This document shows, in pieces, positions 17,079-27,202 of a stretch of 64,000 bases of DNA (the first letter of the stretch is position 1; every line of letters starts with the position of its first letter). The DNA is from Solwaraspora sp. WMMD406 (lineage in GTDB: Bacteria; Actinomycetota; Actinomycetes; Mycobacteriales; Micromonosporaceae): the NCBI RefSeq assembly GCF_029626025.1, contig NZ_JARUBF010000001.1, forward strand, positions 620,001 through 684,000, in the 5' to 3' direction. The position numbers and the translations under genes are program-made. The notes under the pieces are model-generated. The model was not told the DNA's origin. It saw only the letters and a list, made by a program, of their open reading frames with translations, and did no database searches.

Positions 17079-19022
17079 CTAGATGTCCAGGAACCGCACA
17101 TCCTTGGCGTTGCGTTGGATGAACGACCGGCGCGCCTCGACATCCTCACCCATCAAGACGCTGAACAACTCGTCGGCGGTCGCGGCATCGTCGAGGGTCA
17201 CCTGGCGAAGCGTACGGGTCGCCGGGTTCATCGTGGTGTCCCACAGTTCGGGGTAGTTCATCTCGCCCAGGCCCTTGAACCGCTGGATGTCGTCCGGCTT
17301 GGCGTTCGGCTTCTTCTGCTGACGCAGCGCGATCAGTCCGTCCCGCTCCCGGTCGGAGTACGCGTACTGGGCGTCGTCGCCCTTGCGGTTCCACTTGATC
17401 TTGTAAAGCGGCGGGGCGGCCAGATAGACGTGACCGAGCTCGACCAGCGGCCGCATGAACCGGAACAGCAGGGTGAGCAGCAGGGTCTGGATGTGCTGAC
17501 CGTCGACGTCGGCGTCGGCCATCAACACGATCTTGTGATAGCGCAGCTTTTCGATGTCGAAGTCGTCGTGGATCCCGGTGCCGAGCGCGGTGATCAGCGC
17601 CTGCACCTCGTTGTTCTTCAGTACCCGGTCGATCCGCGCCTTCTCGACGTTGAGGATCTTGCCGCGGATCGGCAGGATCGCCTGGGTACGGGGGTCGCGC
17701 CCCTGCTTGGCCGAGCCGCCCGCCGAGTCTCCCTCGACGATGAAGACCTCCGACTCACGCGGGTCGGTCGACTGGCAGTCGGCCAGCTTGCCCGGCATCG
17801 AGCCGGACTCCAGCAGCGACTTGCGCCGGGCCAGCTTGCGGGCCTGCTGGGCGGCGATCCTGGCCCGGGCCGCCTGGGTGGCCTTCGTGATGATCATCTT
17901 GGCTTCGGCCGGGTTGCGGTCGAGCCAGTCGACCAGCCACTCGTTGCACACCCGCAACACGAAGCTCTTCACCGGGGTGTTGCCGAGCTTGGTCTTGGTC
18001 TGGCCCTCGAACTGCGGATTGGCCAACTTGACCGAGATGATCGCGGCCAGCCCTTCCCGGATGTCCTCGCCGGAGAGCTTCTCGTCGCCCTTGAGCAGCT
18101 TCTTGTCCGCGCCGTACTTGTTGACGACGCTGGTCAACGCGGCCCGGAAGCCCTCCTCGTGGGTGCCGCCCTCGTGCGTGTTGATCGTGTTGGCGAAGGT
18201 GTAGACCGACTCGCCGTACGATTCGTTCCACTGCATGGCGATCTCGACCGACATGCCCTCCTCCTCCGCGCCGAACTCGACCACCGTCTTGTGGATCGGG
18301 CTCTTGGAGTTGTTGAGGTGCCGGACGAAGTCGGCGATGCCACCCTTGTAGCAGAACGTCACCTCGCGGGGCTTACCGTCCTCCTCGGCGACCCGCTCGT
18401 CGCGCAACTGGATGGTCAGCCCACGGTTGAGGAAGGCCATCTCCTGCAGGCGACGGTAGATCGTCTCGAAGGCGAAGTCGGTGGTCTCGAAGACCGACGA
18501 ATCCGGCCAGAAGGCGACCGCCGAGCCGGTCCGGTTGGTCGGCTCGCCCTTGTCCAGCGGGCCCGGCTTGGAGTTGGTGTACTGCTGGCGCCAGACGTGG
18601 CCGTCCTTGTGGATCTCCACCTCCATCCGTACGGAGAGGGCGTTGACCACTGAGACACCGACACCGTGCAAACCACCGGAGACGGCGTACGCCTTGCCGT
18701 CGAACTTGCCACCGGCGTGCAGCACGGTCAACGCGACCTCGACGCCGGGCTTCTTGAGCTTCGGATGCAGGTCCACCGGGAACCCACGGCCGTTGTCGGT
18801 GACCCGTACCCCGCCGTCGGCGAGCAGCACCACCTCGATGGTGTCGCAGTAGCCGGCCAGGGCCTCGTCCACCGCGTTGTCCACGACCTCCCACACCAGG
18901 TGGTGCAGGCCACGTTCACCGGTCGACCCGATGTACATGCCCGGCCGTTTGCGGACCGCCTCCAAGCCCTCCAGTACGGTGATCGACTCGGCGCCGTACT
19001 CCTGCTTTTTCTGCGCTGCCAC
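17079..19022 (-). CDS. gyrB: DNA gyrase subunit B
   Basis: This 647-residue GHKL ATPase subunit of gyrase has ATP-binding [12 protein letters not shown], the DNGRGFPVD motif and [15 protein letters not shown]. The TOPRIM domain has [20 protein letters not shown] and DADVDGQHI, and the end is [13 protein letters not shown] chose the GTG at 19022 ([20 protein letters not shown]), which gives the usual actinobacterial N-terminus. The frame stays open 57 codons further upstream, but that part has no family resemblance. The gene leads the gyrB-gyrA-DUF3566 series and is divergent from the hypothetical at 19522. Confidence 0.97.
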   Translation of the reverse strand: MAAQKKQEYGAESITVLEGLEAVRKRPGMYIGSTGERGLHHLVWEVVDNAVDEALAGYCDTIEVVLLADGGVRVTDNGRGFPVDLHPKLKKPGVEVALTVLHAGGKFDGKAYAVSGGLHGVGVSVVNALSVRMEVEIHKDGHVWRQQYTNSKPGPLDKGEPTNRTGSAVAFWPDSSVFETTDFAFETIYRRLQEMAFLNRGLTIQLRDERVAEEDGKPREVTFCYKGGIADFVRHLNNSKSPIHKTVVEFGAEEEGMSVEIAMQWNESYGESVYTFANTINTHEGGTHEEGFRAALTSVVNKYGADKKLLKGDEKLSGEDIREGLAAIISVKLANPQFEGQTKTKLGNTPVKSFVLRVCNEWLVDWLDRNPAEAKMIITKATQAARARIAAQQARKLARRKSLLESGSMPGKLADCQSTDPRESEVFIVEGDSAGGSAKQGRDPRTQAILPIRGKILNVEKARIDRVLKNNEVQALITALGTGIHDDFDIEKLRYHKIVLMADADVDGQHIQTLLLTLLFRFMRPLVELGHVYLAAPPLYKIKWNRKGDDAQYAYSDRERDGLIALRQQKKPNAKPDDIQRFKGLGEMNYPELWDTTMNPATRTLRQVTLDDAATADELFSVLMGEDVEARRSFIQRNAKDVRFLDI

Positions 19023-19521
19023 CCTCGGCCACTTTCTCGCGCACCTGGCCAGTGTCAGCGCAGGTGGCGCGGGGTTCGGCGGGCATCCGGACGACGGGCG
19101 CGAATCGGCACCATGGTCGACAACCCGAAAAACCGGGTGGATCGCCGACGGGTGGCGAAACGCGCCGATCGCCGCAGGGCACCCGCGGATCACGAACGGC
19201 TGGGTCCCCCTGCGGCCCGCCGATCGTGAACTGGATCGTCGCGCCGCACGGATCCCTCGTCTCTGCCTACGATCCTACTGTGCCGAACCCAGATAACAGG
19301 GACGCGGCACCCCCGTAAAGCGGCTGAGAGGTGCGTAGCCGGCCGCACCCCACCCACCGCGACCACCCCCACACGCACCCGACCGGCCCGTGGCGAGCGC
19401 CGAACCTTTGCGGCACCTTAAGATGAGACACCGCCACAGTTGCCGCTACAGTGCCGCTACCGCTGCGGCGTACCGGGTCCGCCCGATACCCGCCACCGGC
19501 TCGAGAAGGGTGACGCTTGCG
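19023..19521. other. divergent intergenic region upstream of gyrB
   Basis: There is no supported gene in these ~500 bases. It should contain the gyrB promoter on the minus strand and that of the hypothetical on the plus strand. Candidate -10 elements are TAAGAT at 19419-19424 (plus) and TAGGAT on the minus strand near 19272, but neither has a convincing -35 partner. gyrB is often supercoiling-regulated. Confidence 0.45.
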
Positions 19522-20082
19522 ATGGGGCTGGACAACGTCGCCGTGCAGTGGCCACGGATCGGCGAGTTCTACGAGCCGGTCGCGCCGGCCGAGTTCGTCG
19601 ACTTCGGCGACCTGGCCGAGGTCGCCGAAGTCGCGGCGCCGACCGCGGCGCTCGCCGGATACATCGCCAAGACCGGCAGCGTACGGGCGACCGCCTACAC
19701 CGAACTGGTCGATCTGCTACTCGGCCTCGTCGGGGTGCTGTACGCCACCGAGGCCGCGGCAGAGGACGAGGACCCGGTGATCGACCCGGACGGCTGCGCC
19801 TGGATCGCCGGCGGTCTGGAGCGCTTCGTGGCCGGCCACGACAAGTACGGCGAGGTGGTCACCTTCGACACCGTCGCGGCGGTGCTGCGCGACGCGCTCG
19901 TCGACGCCCGGCTGGCCGAACAGCAGTTGCGGTGGCTGGACAGCCGGCTGGACGCGCTGCGCGACGACGCCGGCAACGCGCCGCAGTGGAGCTTCCCGCG
20001 TTCCGAGCTGGCCGTACTGTCGCGTTTCTACCGGCGCTGCGCCGACCGTGGCTTCGCGATCTACGCCGACGCCGACGGCTGA
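19522..20082 (+). CDS. hypothetical protein, 186 aa, divergent from gyrB
   Basis: This soluble helical, acidic protein begins MGLDNVAVQWPRIGEFYEPV and has well-formed helices such as AYTELVDLLLGLVGVLYATE and AEQQLRWLDSRLDALRDDAG. It ends SELAVLSRFYRRCADRGFAI. The ATG at 19522 follows an AAGGG about 12 bases upstream. It has no membrane segment and no metal or nucleotide motif. It is closed by a strong hairpin at 20163 that also serves the convergent DUF721 gene. I recall similar uncharacterised proteins next to gyrB in Micromonosporaceae, but I cannot name the family. Confidence 0.7.
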   Translation: MGLDNVAVQWPRIGEFYEPVAPAEFVDFGDLAEVAEVAAPTAALAGYIAKTGSVRATAYTELVDLLLGLVGVLYATEAAAEDEDPVIDPDGCAWIAGGLERFVAGHDKYGEVVTFDTVAAVLRDALVDARLAEQQLRWLDSRLDALRDDAGNAPQWSFPRSELAVLSRFYRRCADRGFAIYADADG

Positions 20083-20162
20083 TCCCGCCCGTCGAGTCCG
20101 CAGGTCGATACCCGCGCGGGACATCTCCAGCCGGCCGATCTCCAGCCGGCCGATCTCCAGCC

Positions 20163-20198
20163 GGCTGAGTCGGCTCGGCCGTACGAGCCGACTCAGCC
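20163..20198. terminator. bidirectional 15-bp perfect hairpin
   Basis: GGCTGAGTCGGCTCG pairs perfectly with CGAGCCGACTCAGCC around GCCGTA, between the convergent hypothetical (stop at 20082) and DUF721 (stop at 20193). Just left of it, a 15-base unit (CCGATCTCCAGCCGG) is repeated in tandem. Confidence 0.8.
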
Positions 20199-20822
20199 GT
20201 ACGTGTCCCGAGGTCCCCGCCCCCGTACCCGGCGCGGTCCCTTCGACCACGATGGCGCAGCCGGACCGTGGATGTGCAGTCTGCGCACCACGTTGTGCCC
20301 GACCTCCTTGGCGATCTGCTGCAACAGCGAGCGGGCGAGCAGCCGCAGCTGGGTGGCCCACGCGGTCGACTCGGCCTCGACGGTCAACTCGCCGTCCTCC
20401 AGCTTGACCGGTCGGCTGTGCGTGGCCACCTCCGGCCCGACCACCCGTTCCCACGCGCCGAAGACGGTCGCCTCGGCGGCCGGACGCTGCCAGCCACGGG
20501 CCTTGACCAGCCGGGCCAGCACGTCACCGAAGAGTTGCGGATCGCGCGGATCCGGGCCTGGTCCGGAGTAGCCGCGCAGCCGCCGCCGGTTGCCGCCACG
20601 GCCGCCGGCGAACTCACCCGCGTCGCCGCCGGCGCCGTCCCCCGACAGATCGTCTGACGAGGTACGGCGACGCGGCTGGCTCGCCAACCGTCGGGCCCGG
20701 GCGGCGTCCAGAACCGCCCTGGCGAGCTGCGGACCGGTCGACGGCGGCGGCAACCGTACCGGGTCCTCGTCGCCGCGCGGGCGCGGTGTTCCCGGGGTGT
20801 CGGGCGGTGGATCAGCTGGCAC
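20193..20822 (-). CDS. DUF721 (DciA-like) family protein
   Basis: The product is 209 residues from the GTG at 20822, which has GGGGAGG six bases upstream; an ATG at 20837 is an alternative. The N-terminal ~95 residues are Pro/Arg/Gly-rich and probably disordered. The DUF721 domain is the C-terminal half: [60 protein letters not shown] and [11 protein letters not shown]. DciA, of the same domain family, loads the replicative helicase in many bacteria that lack DnaC, and the location between recF and gyrB is the standard actinobacterial position. The start lies inside the end of recF, so it is translationally coupled. Confidence 0.85.
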   Translation of the reverse strand: MPADPPPDTPGTPRPRGDEDPVRLPPPSTGPQLARAVLDAARARRLASQPRRRTSSDDLSGDGAGGDAGEFAGGRGGNRRRLRGYSGPGPDPRDPQLFGDVLARLVKARGWQRPAAEATVFGAWERVVGPEVATHSRPVKLEDGELTVEAESTAWATQLRLLARSLLQQIAKEVGHNVVRRLHIHGPAAPSWSKGPRRVRGRGPRDTYG

Positions 20823-21957
20823 GGCGGACCTCCCCATGAGTCACCTCGAACCTGGCCCCACGCAGCGCCAGTGGTACGTCGTCGGCGACCGCGCAGGTCA
20901 CCAGGAGCTGGCTGGCTCCGGTCACGAGCTGCGCCAACCGTTCCCGCCGGCCGGTGTCCAGCTCGGCGAAGACGTCGTCGAGCACCAGCACCGGCTCAAT
21001 CCCGTCGGCGCGCAGCAGGTCGTAGGCGGCCAGCCGCAGCGCCAACGCGCAGGACCAGGATTCGCCGTGGCTGGCGTAGCCCTTGACCGGCAGACTACCC
21101 AGGTTCAGCTGCAGGTCGTCGCGGTGCGGCCCGACGAGCGTGACGCCGCGTTCGACCTCACTCGGCCGGGCGGCGCGCAGGGCCTCGGCGAGCGCCGATT
21201 CGAGCGCGCCCCGGTCGGCGGTCGCCGGCTCCGGCAGCTCCGGCAGCTCCGTCGACGATCGGTAGGAGATCGCCGCCGCGCCGGTCCCGGCGGCCACCGC
21301 GTCGTACGCCTTGGCCACGTGCGGAGCCAGCGCGGTGACCAGCGCCAGCCGGCCGGCGAGCAGCTCGGCGCCGTGCCGGGCGAGGTGCGCGTCCCAGACG
21401 TCGAGCGTGCTCAGGTCGCCGCCCCGGGAACCGCCGGTCTTGCGGGCCAGGTACGCGCTGCGCAGCAAGGCGTTGCGTTGCTTCACCACCCGGTCGTAGT
21501 CGGCGCGGACCCCGGCGAACCGGGGAAGCCGGGTGACCAGCAGATCGTCCAGATAGCGGCGGCGTTCGGCCGGATCGCCCCGGACGATCTCCAGGTCCTC
21601 CGGGGCGAACATGACCAGGCGCAACGCGCCGACGATGTCCCGCGCCCGGCGTACGGCGGATCGACCCAGTCGGGCCCGGTTCGCCCGACCCGGCGTGATC
21701 TCCAGTTCCACCAGCAGCTCGCGTTGGTCCTGCGTGATCAGGCACCGGATGATCGCCGACTCGGCACCGACCCGTACCAGCGGCGCGTCGGTGGCGACCC
21801 GGTGGCTGCCGAGGGTGGCCAGGTAGCCGAGAGCCTCGATCAGGTTGGTCTTCCCGACCCCGTTCGGCCCGACCAGTACGCTGCCGCCAGGCTCGAAGGC
21901 GAGATCGACCCGCTGGTACGAGCGGAAGTCGATCAGTTCGAGCCGGCGGACGTGCAC
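20812..21957 (-). CDS. recF: DNA replication/repair protein RecF
   Basis: This 381-residue SMC-like ATPase loads RecA at gapped DNA. The N-terminus has [20 protein letters not shown] and Walker [21 protein letters not shown]. The ABC signature region is near [20 protein letters not shown], and Walker B is [20 protein letters not shown]. It starts with GTG at 21957, four bases after the gnd stop. The gene order dnaN-gnd-recF-DUF721-gyrB is typical of actinomycetes and suggests cotranscription. Confidence 0.97.
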   Translation of the reverse strand: MHVRRLELIDFRSYQRVDLAFEPGGSVLVGPNGVGKTNLIEALGYLATLGSHRVATDAPLVRVGAESAIIRCLITQDQRELLVELEITPGRANRARLGRSAVRRARDIVGALRLVMFAPEDLEIVRGDPAERRRYLDDLLVTRLPRFAGVRADYDRVVKQRNALLRSAYLARKTGGSRGGDLSTLDVWDAHLARHGAELLAGRLALVTALAPHVAKAYDAVAAGTGAAAISYRSSTELPELPEPATADRGALESALAEALRAARPSEVERGVTLVGPHRDDLQLNLGSLPVKGYASHGESWSCALALRLAAYDLLRADGIEPVLVLDDVFAELDTGRRERLAQLVTGASQLLVTCAVADDVPLALRGARFEVTHGEVRRAS

Positions 21958-21961
21958 GGGC

Positions 21962-22837
21962 TCAAGGGCTGGACTGTACGGCGTGACCGCCGAACTGGTT
22001 GCGCAACGCGGCCACCGCCTTCATCGCCGGCGAATCCTCCTGCCGCGAGGTGAACCGGGCGAACAGCGACGCCGCGATGACGTTCATCGGCACCCCGAGC
22101 TTGATCGCCTCCTCGACCGTCCAGCGGCCTTCCCCGGTGTCGTCGGCGTAGCCGCGCAGCGCAGCCAGCCCCGGGTCCTCGTCGAGTGCCGCGTCGAGCA
22201 GGTCGAGCAGCCAGGACCGGACCACGGTCCCCTCCCGCCAGGACTTGATGACCCCGGGCACATCGGTGATCAGCTCCGCCCGCGACATCAGCTCGTAGCC
22301 CTCGGCGTACGCGTGCATCAGGGCGTACTCGACACCGTTGTGCACCATCTTGGCGAAGTGACCGGCACCGACCGGTCCGGCGTGCACGAAGCCGTACTCG
22401 CCGGCCGGCTTCAACGCCTCGAAGATCGGCATCATCCGTCGGACATGGTCGGCGTCACCGCCGACCATCAGGCCGTAGCCGTTTTCCCGACCCCAGACAC
22501 CGCCGGAGACGCCGACGTCGAGGTAGCCGATGTCGTGTCGGGCCAGCCGCTCGGCCCGGGGGGTGTCGTCGGTGAACCGCGAGTTGCCGCCGTCGATCAC
22601 CAGATCGCCGGGGGCGAGCAGGTCGCACAGCTCCTCGATGACCGAGAAGGTCACCGTCACCGGCACCATCGTCCAGACCGCCCGGGGAGCGTCGAGCCGG
22701 TCGACCAGTTCGGCCAGGCTGGCCACGTCGCTCACGGCCGGGTCTCGGTCGTAGCCGACCACTTCGTGACCGGCGTCGCGTAGCCGGTCCCGCATGTTGC
22801 CACCCATTCGGCCCAGACCGATGATGCCCAACCGCAC
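21962..22837 (-). CDS. gnd: 6-phosphogluconate dehydrogenase, decarboxylating (short form)
   Basis: The 291-residue protein has the Rossmann GLGRMGGNM motif at residues 7-15. The substrate signature is [20 protein letters not shown], and the catalytic-Lys region is [15 protein letters not shown]. It oxidises 6-phosphogluconate to ribulose 5-phosphate and CO2 in the pentose phosphate pathway. The length matches the short YqeC-type enzymes, which usually prefer NAD, rather than the ~470-residue form. It starts with GTG at 22837 after GGAGGGG. It lies between dnaN and recF, an arrangement recurrent in actinomycetes. Confidence 0.92.
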   Translation of the reverse strand: MRLGIIGLGRMGGNMRDRLRDAGHEVVGYDRDPAVSDVASLAELVDRLDAPRAVWTMVPVTVTFSVIEELCDLLAPGDLVIDGGNSRFTDDTPRAERLARHDIGYLDVGVSGGVWGRENGYGLMVGGDADHVRRMMPIFEALKPAGEYGFVHAGPVGAGHFAKMVHNGVEYALMHAYAEGYELMSRAELITDVPGVIKSWREGTVVRSWLLDLLDAALDEDPGLAALRGYADDTGEGRWTVEEAIKLGVPMNVIAASLFARFTSRQEDSPAMKAVAALRNQFGGHAVQSSP

Positions 22838-22886
22838 GACTGATCCCCTCCGTCGGTACCGCTCGTCGCCTGCCGGATCGCGCCGC

Positions 22887-24020
22887 CTAGCGGGTGACCC
22901 GGATCGGCATTATCAGGTAGCGATACCCAGGAACGATCTCACCATCCTCGCCAGCGGGGGAAATCACCGCCGGCTTGAACGCGTCCACGAACGCGAAGAC
23001 GGCGGTGGCCGCGCCGAGGTTCTGCAGACCGTCGATCAGGTACTGCGGGTTGAACCCAATGGTCAACGGCTCACCGGTGAAGGTGGCCTCCATCGCCTCG
23101 CTGGCCCGGGCCTCCTCGGTGTTTCCCGCCTCGACCACCAGCCCGTCGGCGCTGAAGCTCAGCAGCACCGGGGTGGTGCGCTCGGCGACCAGCGCGACCC
23201 GCCGTACCACCTCGACCAGGGTCGCGACGCTCAGCCGCGCCTCGGCGTTGTGGCTGGCTGGGAAAAGCGACCGCACCGGCGGATAGTTGGCCCCGTCGAG
23301 CAACCGGCTGGTCGTCCGGCGGGTGCCGCCGGCGAATCCGATCATGCCTTCACCGGCCCCGCCCTGGGCGAGGGCGATGGTGACGTCGCCGCCGATCGGA
23401 CCGAGGGCTTTGGCGGTGTCGGCGAGCGTCCGGGCCGGAACCAGCGCGTTGATGCTGATCTCCGGATCGTCGGGCTGCCAGTCGATCTCCCGGATCGCCA
23501 GCCGGTATCGGTCGGTGGCCAGCATCGCCAGGGTGGTGCCGTCGAGTTCGAGCCGGACCCCGGTCATCATCGGCAGCGTCTCGTCCCGGCCGGCGGCGAC
23601 CGCGACCTGGGCGACCGCGGCGGCGAAGGTCGGCGCGTCCACCGTACCGGCGCTGGCGGGCATGTCGGGCAGGGTCGGATAGTCCTCCACCGGCATCGTC
23701 GGCAACGTGAACCGGGCGCTGCCGCAGACCAGCTCCAGGTGTGCCCCGACCGCGGCGATGTCGACCGGCTTCGCCGGCAACGACTTGGTGATCTCGGCGA
23801 GCAGCCGGCCGGAGACCAGTGCCGCCCCGTCGGCGTCGGCCTGCACGTCGACGGTCACCTGGCTGGACACCTCGTAGTCGAACCCCGAGACGTGCAGGGC
23901 ACCGTCGCCGACGCGAAGCATCGCTCCGGCCAGTACCGGCACCGACGGCCGGTTGGGCAGGCTCTTGGCGGTCCAGGCCACCGCGTCGGCGAGCGCGTCG
24001 CGCTCCACCCGGAACTTCAT
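22887..24020 (-). CDS. dnaN: DNA polymerase III beta subunit (sliding clamp)
   Basis: This 377-residue clamp has three repeats of the beta fold. Recognisable parts are MKFRVERDALADAVAWTAKS, LPTMPVEDYPTLPD, ATDRYRLAIREIDW, SRLLDGANYPPVRSLFP, FNPQYLIDGLQNLG and the terminal YLIMPIRV. The clamp encircles DNA and tethers DNA polymerase III and repair proteins. The ATG at 24020 has GGAGG six bases upstream and overlaps the stop of a seven-codon leader frame (see 24017-24040). The gene faces away from dnaA across... the oriC region lies between it and the dnaA stop, and both genes are on the minus strand. Confidence 0.97.
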   Translation of the reverse strand: MKFRVERDALADAVAWTAKSLPNRPSVPVLAGAMLRVGDGALHVSGFDYEVSSQVTVDVQADADGAALVSGRLLAEITKSLPAKPVDIAAVGAHLELVCGSARFTLPTMPVEDYPTLPDMPASAGTVDAPTFAAAVAQVAVAAGRDETLPMMTGVRLELDGTTLAMLATDRYRLAIREIDWQPDDPEISINALVPARTLADTAKALGPIGGDVTIALAQGGAGEGMIGFAGGTRRTTSRLLDGANYPPVRSLFPASHNAEARLSVATLVEVVRRVALVAERTTPVLLSFSADGLVVEAGNTEEARASEAMEATFTGEPLTIGFNPQYLIDGLQNLGAATAVFAFVDAFKPAVISPAGEDGEIVPGYRYLIMPIRVTR

Positions 24021-24040
24021 GACTTGCCTCCGCGCTTCAT
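24017..24040 (-). CDS. seven-codon leader micro-ORF upstream of dnaN
   Basis: ATG at 24040 starts the peptide MKRGGKS, and its TGA shares bases with the dnaN ATG (ATGA overlap). It has its own strong ribosome site, GGAGGC, ending about six bases upstream. The region looks like a 20-base tandem duplication of the dnaN ribosome site and start (GCGGAGGCA ... CATGAAG twice). Translation of the micro-ORF could couple to dnaN. It may also be a by-product of the duplication. Confidence 0.4.
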   Translation of the reverse strand: MKRGGKS

Positions 24041-24249
24041 GCCGTGCCTCCGCGTCGACTCGGTGATCTCTTGGTGGCGTCGATCTCGTGGTGACGTCGG
24101 ACCGCCTCTTGGTGGCGTCGGACCGCGTCGGCGGTCCGTGGGCTCGACTGCCGTCGGTCAACGCACCTCACCGAACGATAGGCCAGTCCGTCACGCCGCT
24201 GCGTTCGCCCCCGGTGCTGCGCTCCCTCGTCGGTGCCGGTCCGCCGCTG

Positions 24250-24730
24250 CTCTGCTCGATCCACAGAATCCACAACGCTGATGATTGGGTTTTGTTGTCT
24301 AGAAGATAAAACTCATCGTCTTCGTCGGTCCTGTGCACTCTGTGGACATCTCGCGTTTACGCAGCTCAGGTGCTATGACCCCCGGTGGGTTTCCTGTGGA
24401 GAAGGGTGGGTACAACCCGGCCCGTCGTCCACAGCCCGATCGGCCGCCCACAGGTCGGCGGAGTTATCCACAGGTTATCCACCGGTTGTCCCCAGGGTTT
24501 GTCCCCAGCTGTGGGCAGAGTAGGCGACCGGCCCTGGTCCGTTATCCACAGAACCTTCAACAGGCCGTACACAGGCAAGGGCCGACCGGTGGACAAAAGG
24601 TCACGCTGGGTAACTGTCCACAGCGGTTTCCCCAGAAGTTGTCCACAGCCTGTGGACAACGAGCACAGCCAAACAGGGGGTTATCCACCGTCGGTGGACA
24701 ACCCCCTGTGGAAAACCTGTGGGCAGTGAC
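24250..24730. other. chromosomal replication origin (oriC)
   Basis: The dnaN-dnaA intergenic region has no gene and is dense in DnaA boxes. Boxes close to TTGTCCACA/TTATCCACA lie at 24464-24472, 24475-24483, 24542-24550, 24614-24622, 24639-24647 and 24681-24689. In the opposite direction they lie at 24341-24349, 24588-24596, 24651-24659, 24693-24701 and 24707-24715. Weaker ones with CCCC lie at 24486-24494 and 24499-24507, and further ATCCACA half-matches at 24257 and 24266. An AT-rich stretch at about 24279-24316 is the best candidate for the unwinding element. This arrangement matches actinomycete origins, which have many boxes in both orientations. Confidence 0.92.
24674..24708. repeat. 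35-base palindrome made of two opposed DnaA boxes
   Basis: CAGGGGGTTATCCACC is followed by GTC and GGTGGACAACCCCCTG. The arms are 16 bases with a single mismatch (A versus G in the box), so two convergent DnaA boxes form a long hairpin 22 bases beyond the dnaA stop. It could terminate dnaA transcription, act as a paired DnaA site, or both. Confidence 0.75.
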
Positions 24731-26683
24731 TCAGGTGTTCTGCTTGATCCGGTTGGTCAGCTCAGCGATCTGGTTGTAGAGCGACCGCCGTTCGGCCATC
24801 TGCTGCCGGATCTTGCGGTCGGCGTGCATCACCGTGGTGTGGTCCCGACCGCCGAACGCCTGCCCGATCCGGGGCAGCGACAGGTCGGTCAGCTCCCGAC
24901 ACAGGTACATGGCGACCTGACGCGCGTTGACCAGGACCCGGGACCGCGAATGACCGCGCAGATCCTCCAGGCTGACACCGAAGTAGTCAGCGGTCGAGAC
25001 CATGATCTGGTCGGCGGTGATCTCCGGGCCGGCACCGTCGGGGATGAAGTCCCGCAGCACCTCCTCGGCCAGACCCAGCTCTACCGGAGAACGGGTCAGG
25101 CTGGCGAAGGCGGTGACCCGGATCAGGGCACCCTCCAACTCCCGGATGGAGTTGGCGATCCGCGACGCGATGAACTCCAACACGTCCGGCGGTGCGTAGA
25201 GCCGCTCCTGGGCGGCCTTCTTCTGCAGGATCGCGATCCGGGTCTCCAGATCGGGTGGCTGGATGTCGGCCAGCAGCCCCCACTCGAACCTGGTCCGCAG
25301 CCGGTCCTCCAGGGTCGCCAGCTGCTTCGGGGACCGATCCGAGGTGATCACGATCTGCTTGTTGGCGTTGTGCAGCGTGTTGAAGGTGTGGAAGAACTCC
25401 TCCTGGGTCCGCTCCCGGTTCTCCAGGAACTGGATGTCGTCGATCAGGAGGATGTCCACGTCTCGGTACCGCCGCTGGAAGGCACTCGTCTTGTCGTCCC
25501 GCAACGAGTTGATGAAGTCGTTGGTGAACTCCTCGGTCGAGACGTACCGGACCGCGCGGGCATGCCCGAGGGTCGTCGCGTAATGCCCGATCGCGTGCAG
25601 CAGGTGAGTCTTGCCCAGTCCGGAACTGCCGTAGATGAACAGCGGGTTGTACGCCTTGGCGGGCGACTCGGCGACCGCCACCGACGCGGCGTGGGCGAAC
25701 CGGTTGGACGAGCCGATCACGAACGTCTCGAACATGTATTTCGGGTTGAGCCGGTTGCCGCCGGTGTCCACCCCGGGGCCGATCAGCCGACGATCCTCCC
25801 GGCCGGTGCCCCGGTGCTCGGGCGGTGCCCCACGGCCCGGTCCGCTCTCCGGTGCCGATTCCCGGCCCGGCCCACTGTCCGGTCCACCGGCGGACAGCCG
25901 TCCCGGTGGGCCGCCGCCGTACCGCTGGTCGGCCGACCGGTAGTCGATCATCGGAGGCGCGGTCGTCGCCTCGCGGCTCGGCGGCTCGCCACGGCCGTGG
26001 GCGTACTCGTCGCCGAAGAGGGTTTCCTGCCCGGATCGCGCGCCCGGCACCACGGACGGCTGGGCGGGCACGCCCGGGCGACCCGACCCGGTGTCGAATC
26101 GTTGGTGCGGCTGTCCGGGGGCGCCACCCGCCCCGGCCTCCGGCGGCTCGGCATCGCGGGGACCGGCCCTGCCGGGGAAGCGCTCGGCCCCGTCCGGTCC
26201 GGGACCGAGCGACCCGGGCGGGCCGCCGGGCCCGCGCCCAGCGACCGGATAGCCATCCAGATCAGCCGGTGGATGGTCGGGGTGCGAGTGGACAACCGGG
26301 GCCGGACCGAGCCCAGCGGGGGGGTGCACCTGCGGATAGGCGCCAGTCGGCGGTTCGGCGTACGCCACCCGTCCATCGGCGGCGGAGGCGTACACCGTTC
26401 CTAACGGTCGCCCCTGACCGTCCTCCGGCGGACGTACGGTCACCGCGACCTGGATCGGCCGCCCGAGCCGGCGGGAGAGTGCCTCGGTGATCGCCGGTCG
26501 TAGCCGCGATTCGATCACGTCCCGGGTGAACGCGTCGGGGACCGACAGCAGCGCGGTGTCCTCGACGATGGCGCGGAGCCGGGTCAGGCGCAGATAGGCC
26601 CGTTGCTGTGCGGAGACGATCTCGTCCGCCAGTTCGTCCGTGGTCGCCATCCAGACCGCGCCGAGGTCCAAGGTCTCGGCCAC
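24731..26683 (-). CDS. dnaA: chromosomal replication initiator DnaA
   Basis: The 650-residue AAA+ initiator opens oriC. Domain I begins [20 protein letters not shown]. Domain II is a long Gly/Pro/Arg-rich linker (~120-310). Domain III has Walker [18 protein letters not shown] and Walker [16 protein letters not shown]. Domain IV has the DnaA-box signature [18 protein letters not shown] chose the GTG at 26683 because the conserved N-terminus begins there. An open frame reaches an ATG at 26818, but that extension has no family resemblance. Two DnaA boxes at 26811-26830 upstream suggest autoregulation. dnaA is divergent from rpmH. Confidence 0.97.
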   Translation of the reverse strand: MAETLDLGAVWMATTDELADEIVSAQQRAYLRLTRLRAIVEDTALLSVPDAFTRDVIESRLRPAITEALSRRLGRPIQVAVTVRPPEDGQGRPLGTVYASAADGRVAYAEPPTGAYPQVHPPAGLGPAPVVHSHPDHPPADLDGYPVAGRGPGGPPGSLGPGPDGAERFPGRAGPRDAEPPEAGAGGAPGQPHQRFDTGSGRPGVPAQPSVVPGARSGQETLFGDEYAHGRGEPPSREATTAPPMIDYRSADQRYGGGPPGRLSAGGPDSGPGRESAPESGPGRGAPPEHRGTGREDRRLIGPGVDTGGNRLNPKYMFETFVIGSSNRFAHAASVAVAESPAKAYNPLFIYGSSGLGKTHLLHAIGHYATTLGHARAVRYVSTEEFTNDFINSLRDDKTSAFQRRYRDVDILLIDDIQFLENRERTQEEFFHTFNTLHNANKQIVITSDRSPKQLATLEDRLRTRFEWGLLADIQPPDLETRIAILQKKAAQERLYAPPDVLEFIASRIANSIRELEGALIRVTAFASLTRSPVELGLAEEVLRDFIPDGAGPEITADQIMVSTADYFGVSLEDLRGHSRSRVLVNARQVAMYLCRELTDLSLPRIGQAFGGRDHTTVMHADRKIRQQMAERRSLYNQIAELTNRIKQNT

Positions 26684-26810
26684 CGTCGCGCCACCCCCAT
26701 CGCATCCGAGTACCCGGTCGCCGCCAACCATCGATGCCGGCTGCCGGTCGGGACCGGTCCCGCTCTCGAACAGGTACGACGAGGCATGCTGCGGGCCGCT
26801 GATCTGACCG

Positions 26811-26830
26811 TCATCCACAAGTTATCCACA
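26811..26830. promoter_or_regulatory. dnaA: two DnaA boxes upstream of dnaA
   Basis: TCATCCACA (26811-26819) and TTATCCACA (26822-26830) stand in tandem, about 130 bases before the chosen dnaA start. The second is a perfect consensus box. The position fits the known autorepression of dnaA by DnaA. Confidence 0.75.
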
Positions 26831-27082
26831 ACCTGTGTGTACTGCTGGCTGCGGATCCCCGTCGCCCGCCGAAGCTGCCCCCCGCCGATCCGGCGTCGTT
26901 CTGGATCACCACTGCGGGCAGCCGCGCTGGCCGCCCGATTCGTACCGATAAAGCGGTGCCAGGTGCTGCCTGATGCTTGACCGGCAAACGCGCACGCTAA
27001 CAGCGTCGTCCACCCCCGTTCAACCGGCGGCCCGTGGTTGCCGTTGTCGGTGACGGCAAAACCGTCCAGGTGCCGGGAGTCC

Positions 27083-27168
27083 GCGACCGGCACGGGGCTT
27101 TGCTGGGCGGGAGCTTGCGACCGGCACGGGGCTTTGCTGGGCGGGAGCTTGCGACCGGCACGGGGCTT
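27083..27168. repeat. 34-bp tandem repeat, 2.5 copies
   Basis: The 34-base unit starts GCGACCGGCACGGGGCTTTG and ends GGGAGCTT. Copies lie at 27083-27116 and 27117-27150, with an 18-base partial third copy at 27151-27168. All are identical over the shared part, so the duplication is recent. It ends a few bases before the probable -35 of rpmH. Confidence 0.9.
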
Positions 27169-27173
27169 ACAGA

Positions 27174-27202
27174 TTGACCGGTGAGAGGTCGGCGCGTAGC
27201 CT
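27174..27202 (+). promoter_or_regulatory. candidate promoter of the rpmH operon
   Basis: TTGACC (27174-27179), a 17-base spacer and TAGCCT (27197-27202) fit a housekeeping sigma promoter pattern (TTGACn, TAnnnT). It lies right after the 34-base repeats and leaves a leader of about 315 bases. Confidence 0.5.

Noticed and set aside
22794-24281. Long plus-strand open frame across dnaN
   Set aside because: It is a shadow frame: Arg/Gly/Gln-rich with no folded-domain pattern, while dnaN is certain on the other strand.
27083-27168. The 34-base repeats as a CRISPR array
   Set aside because: The copies are directly adjacent without spacers, and there are no cas genes.
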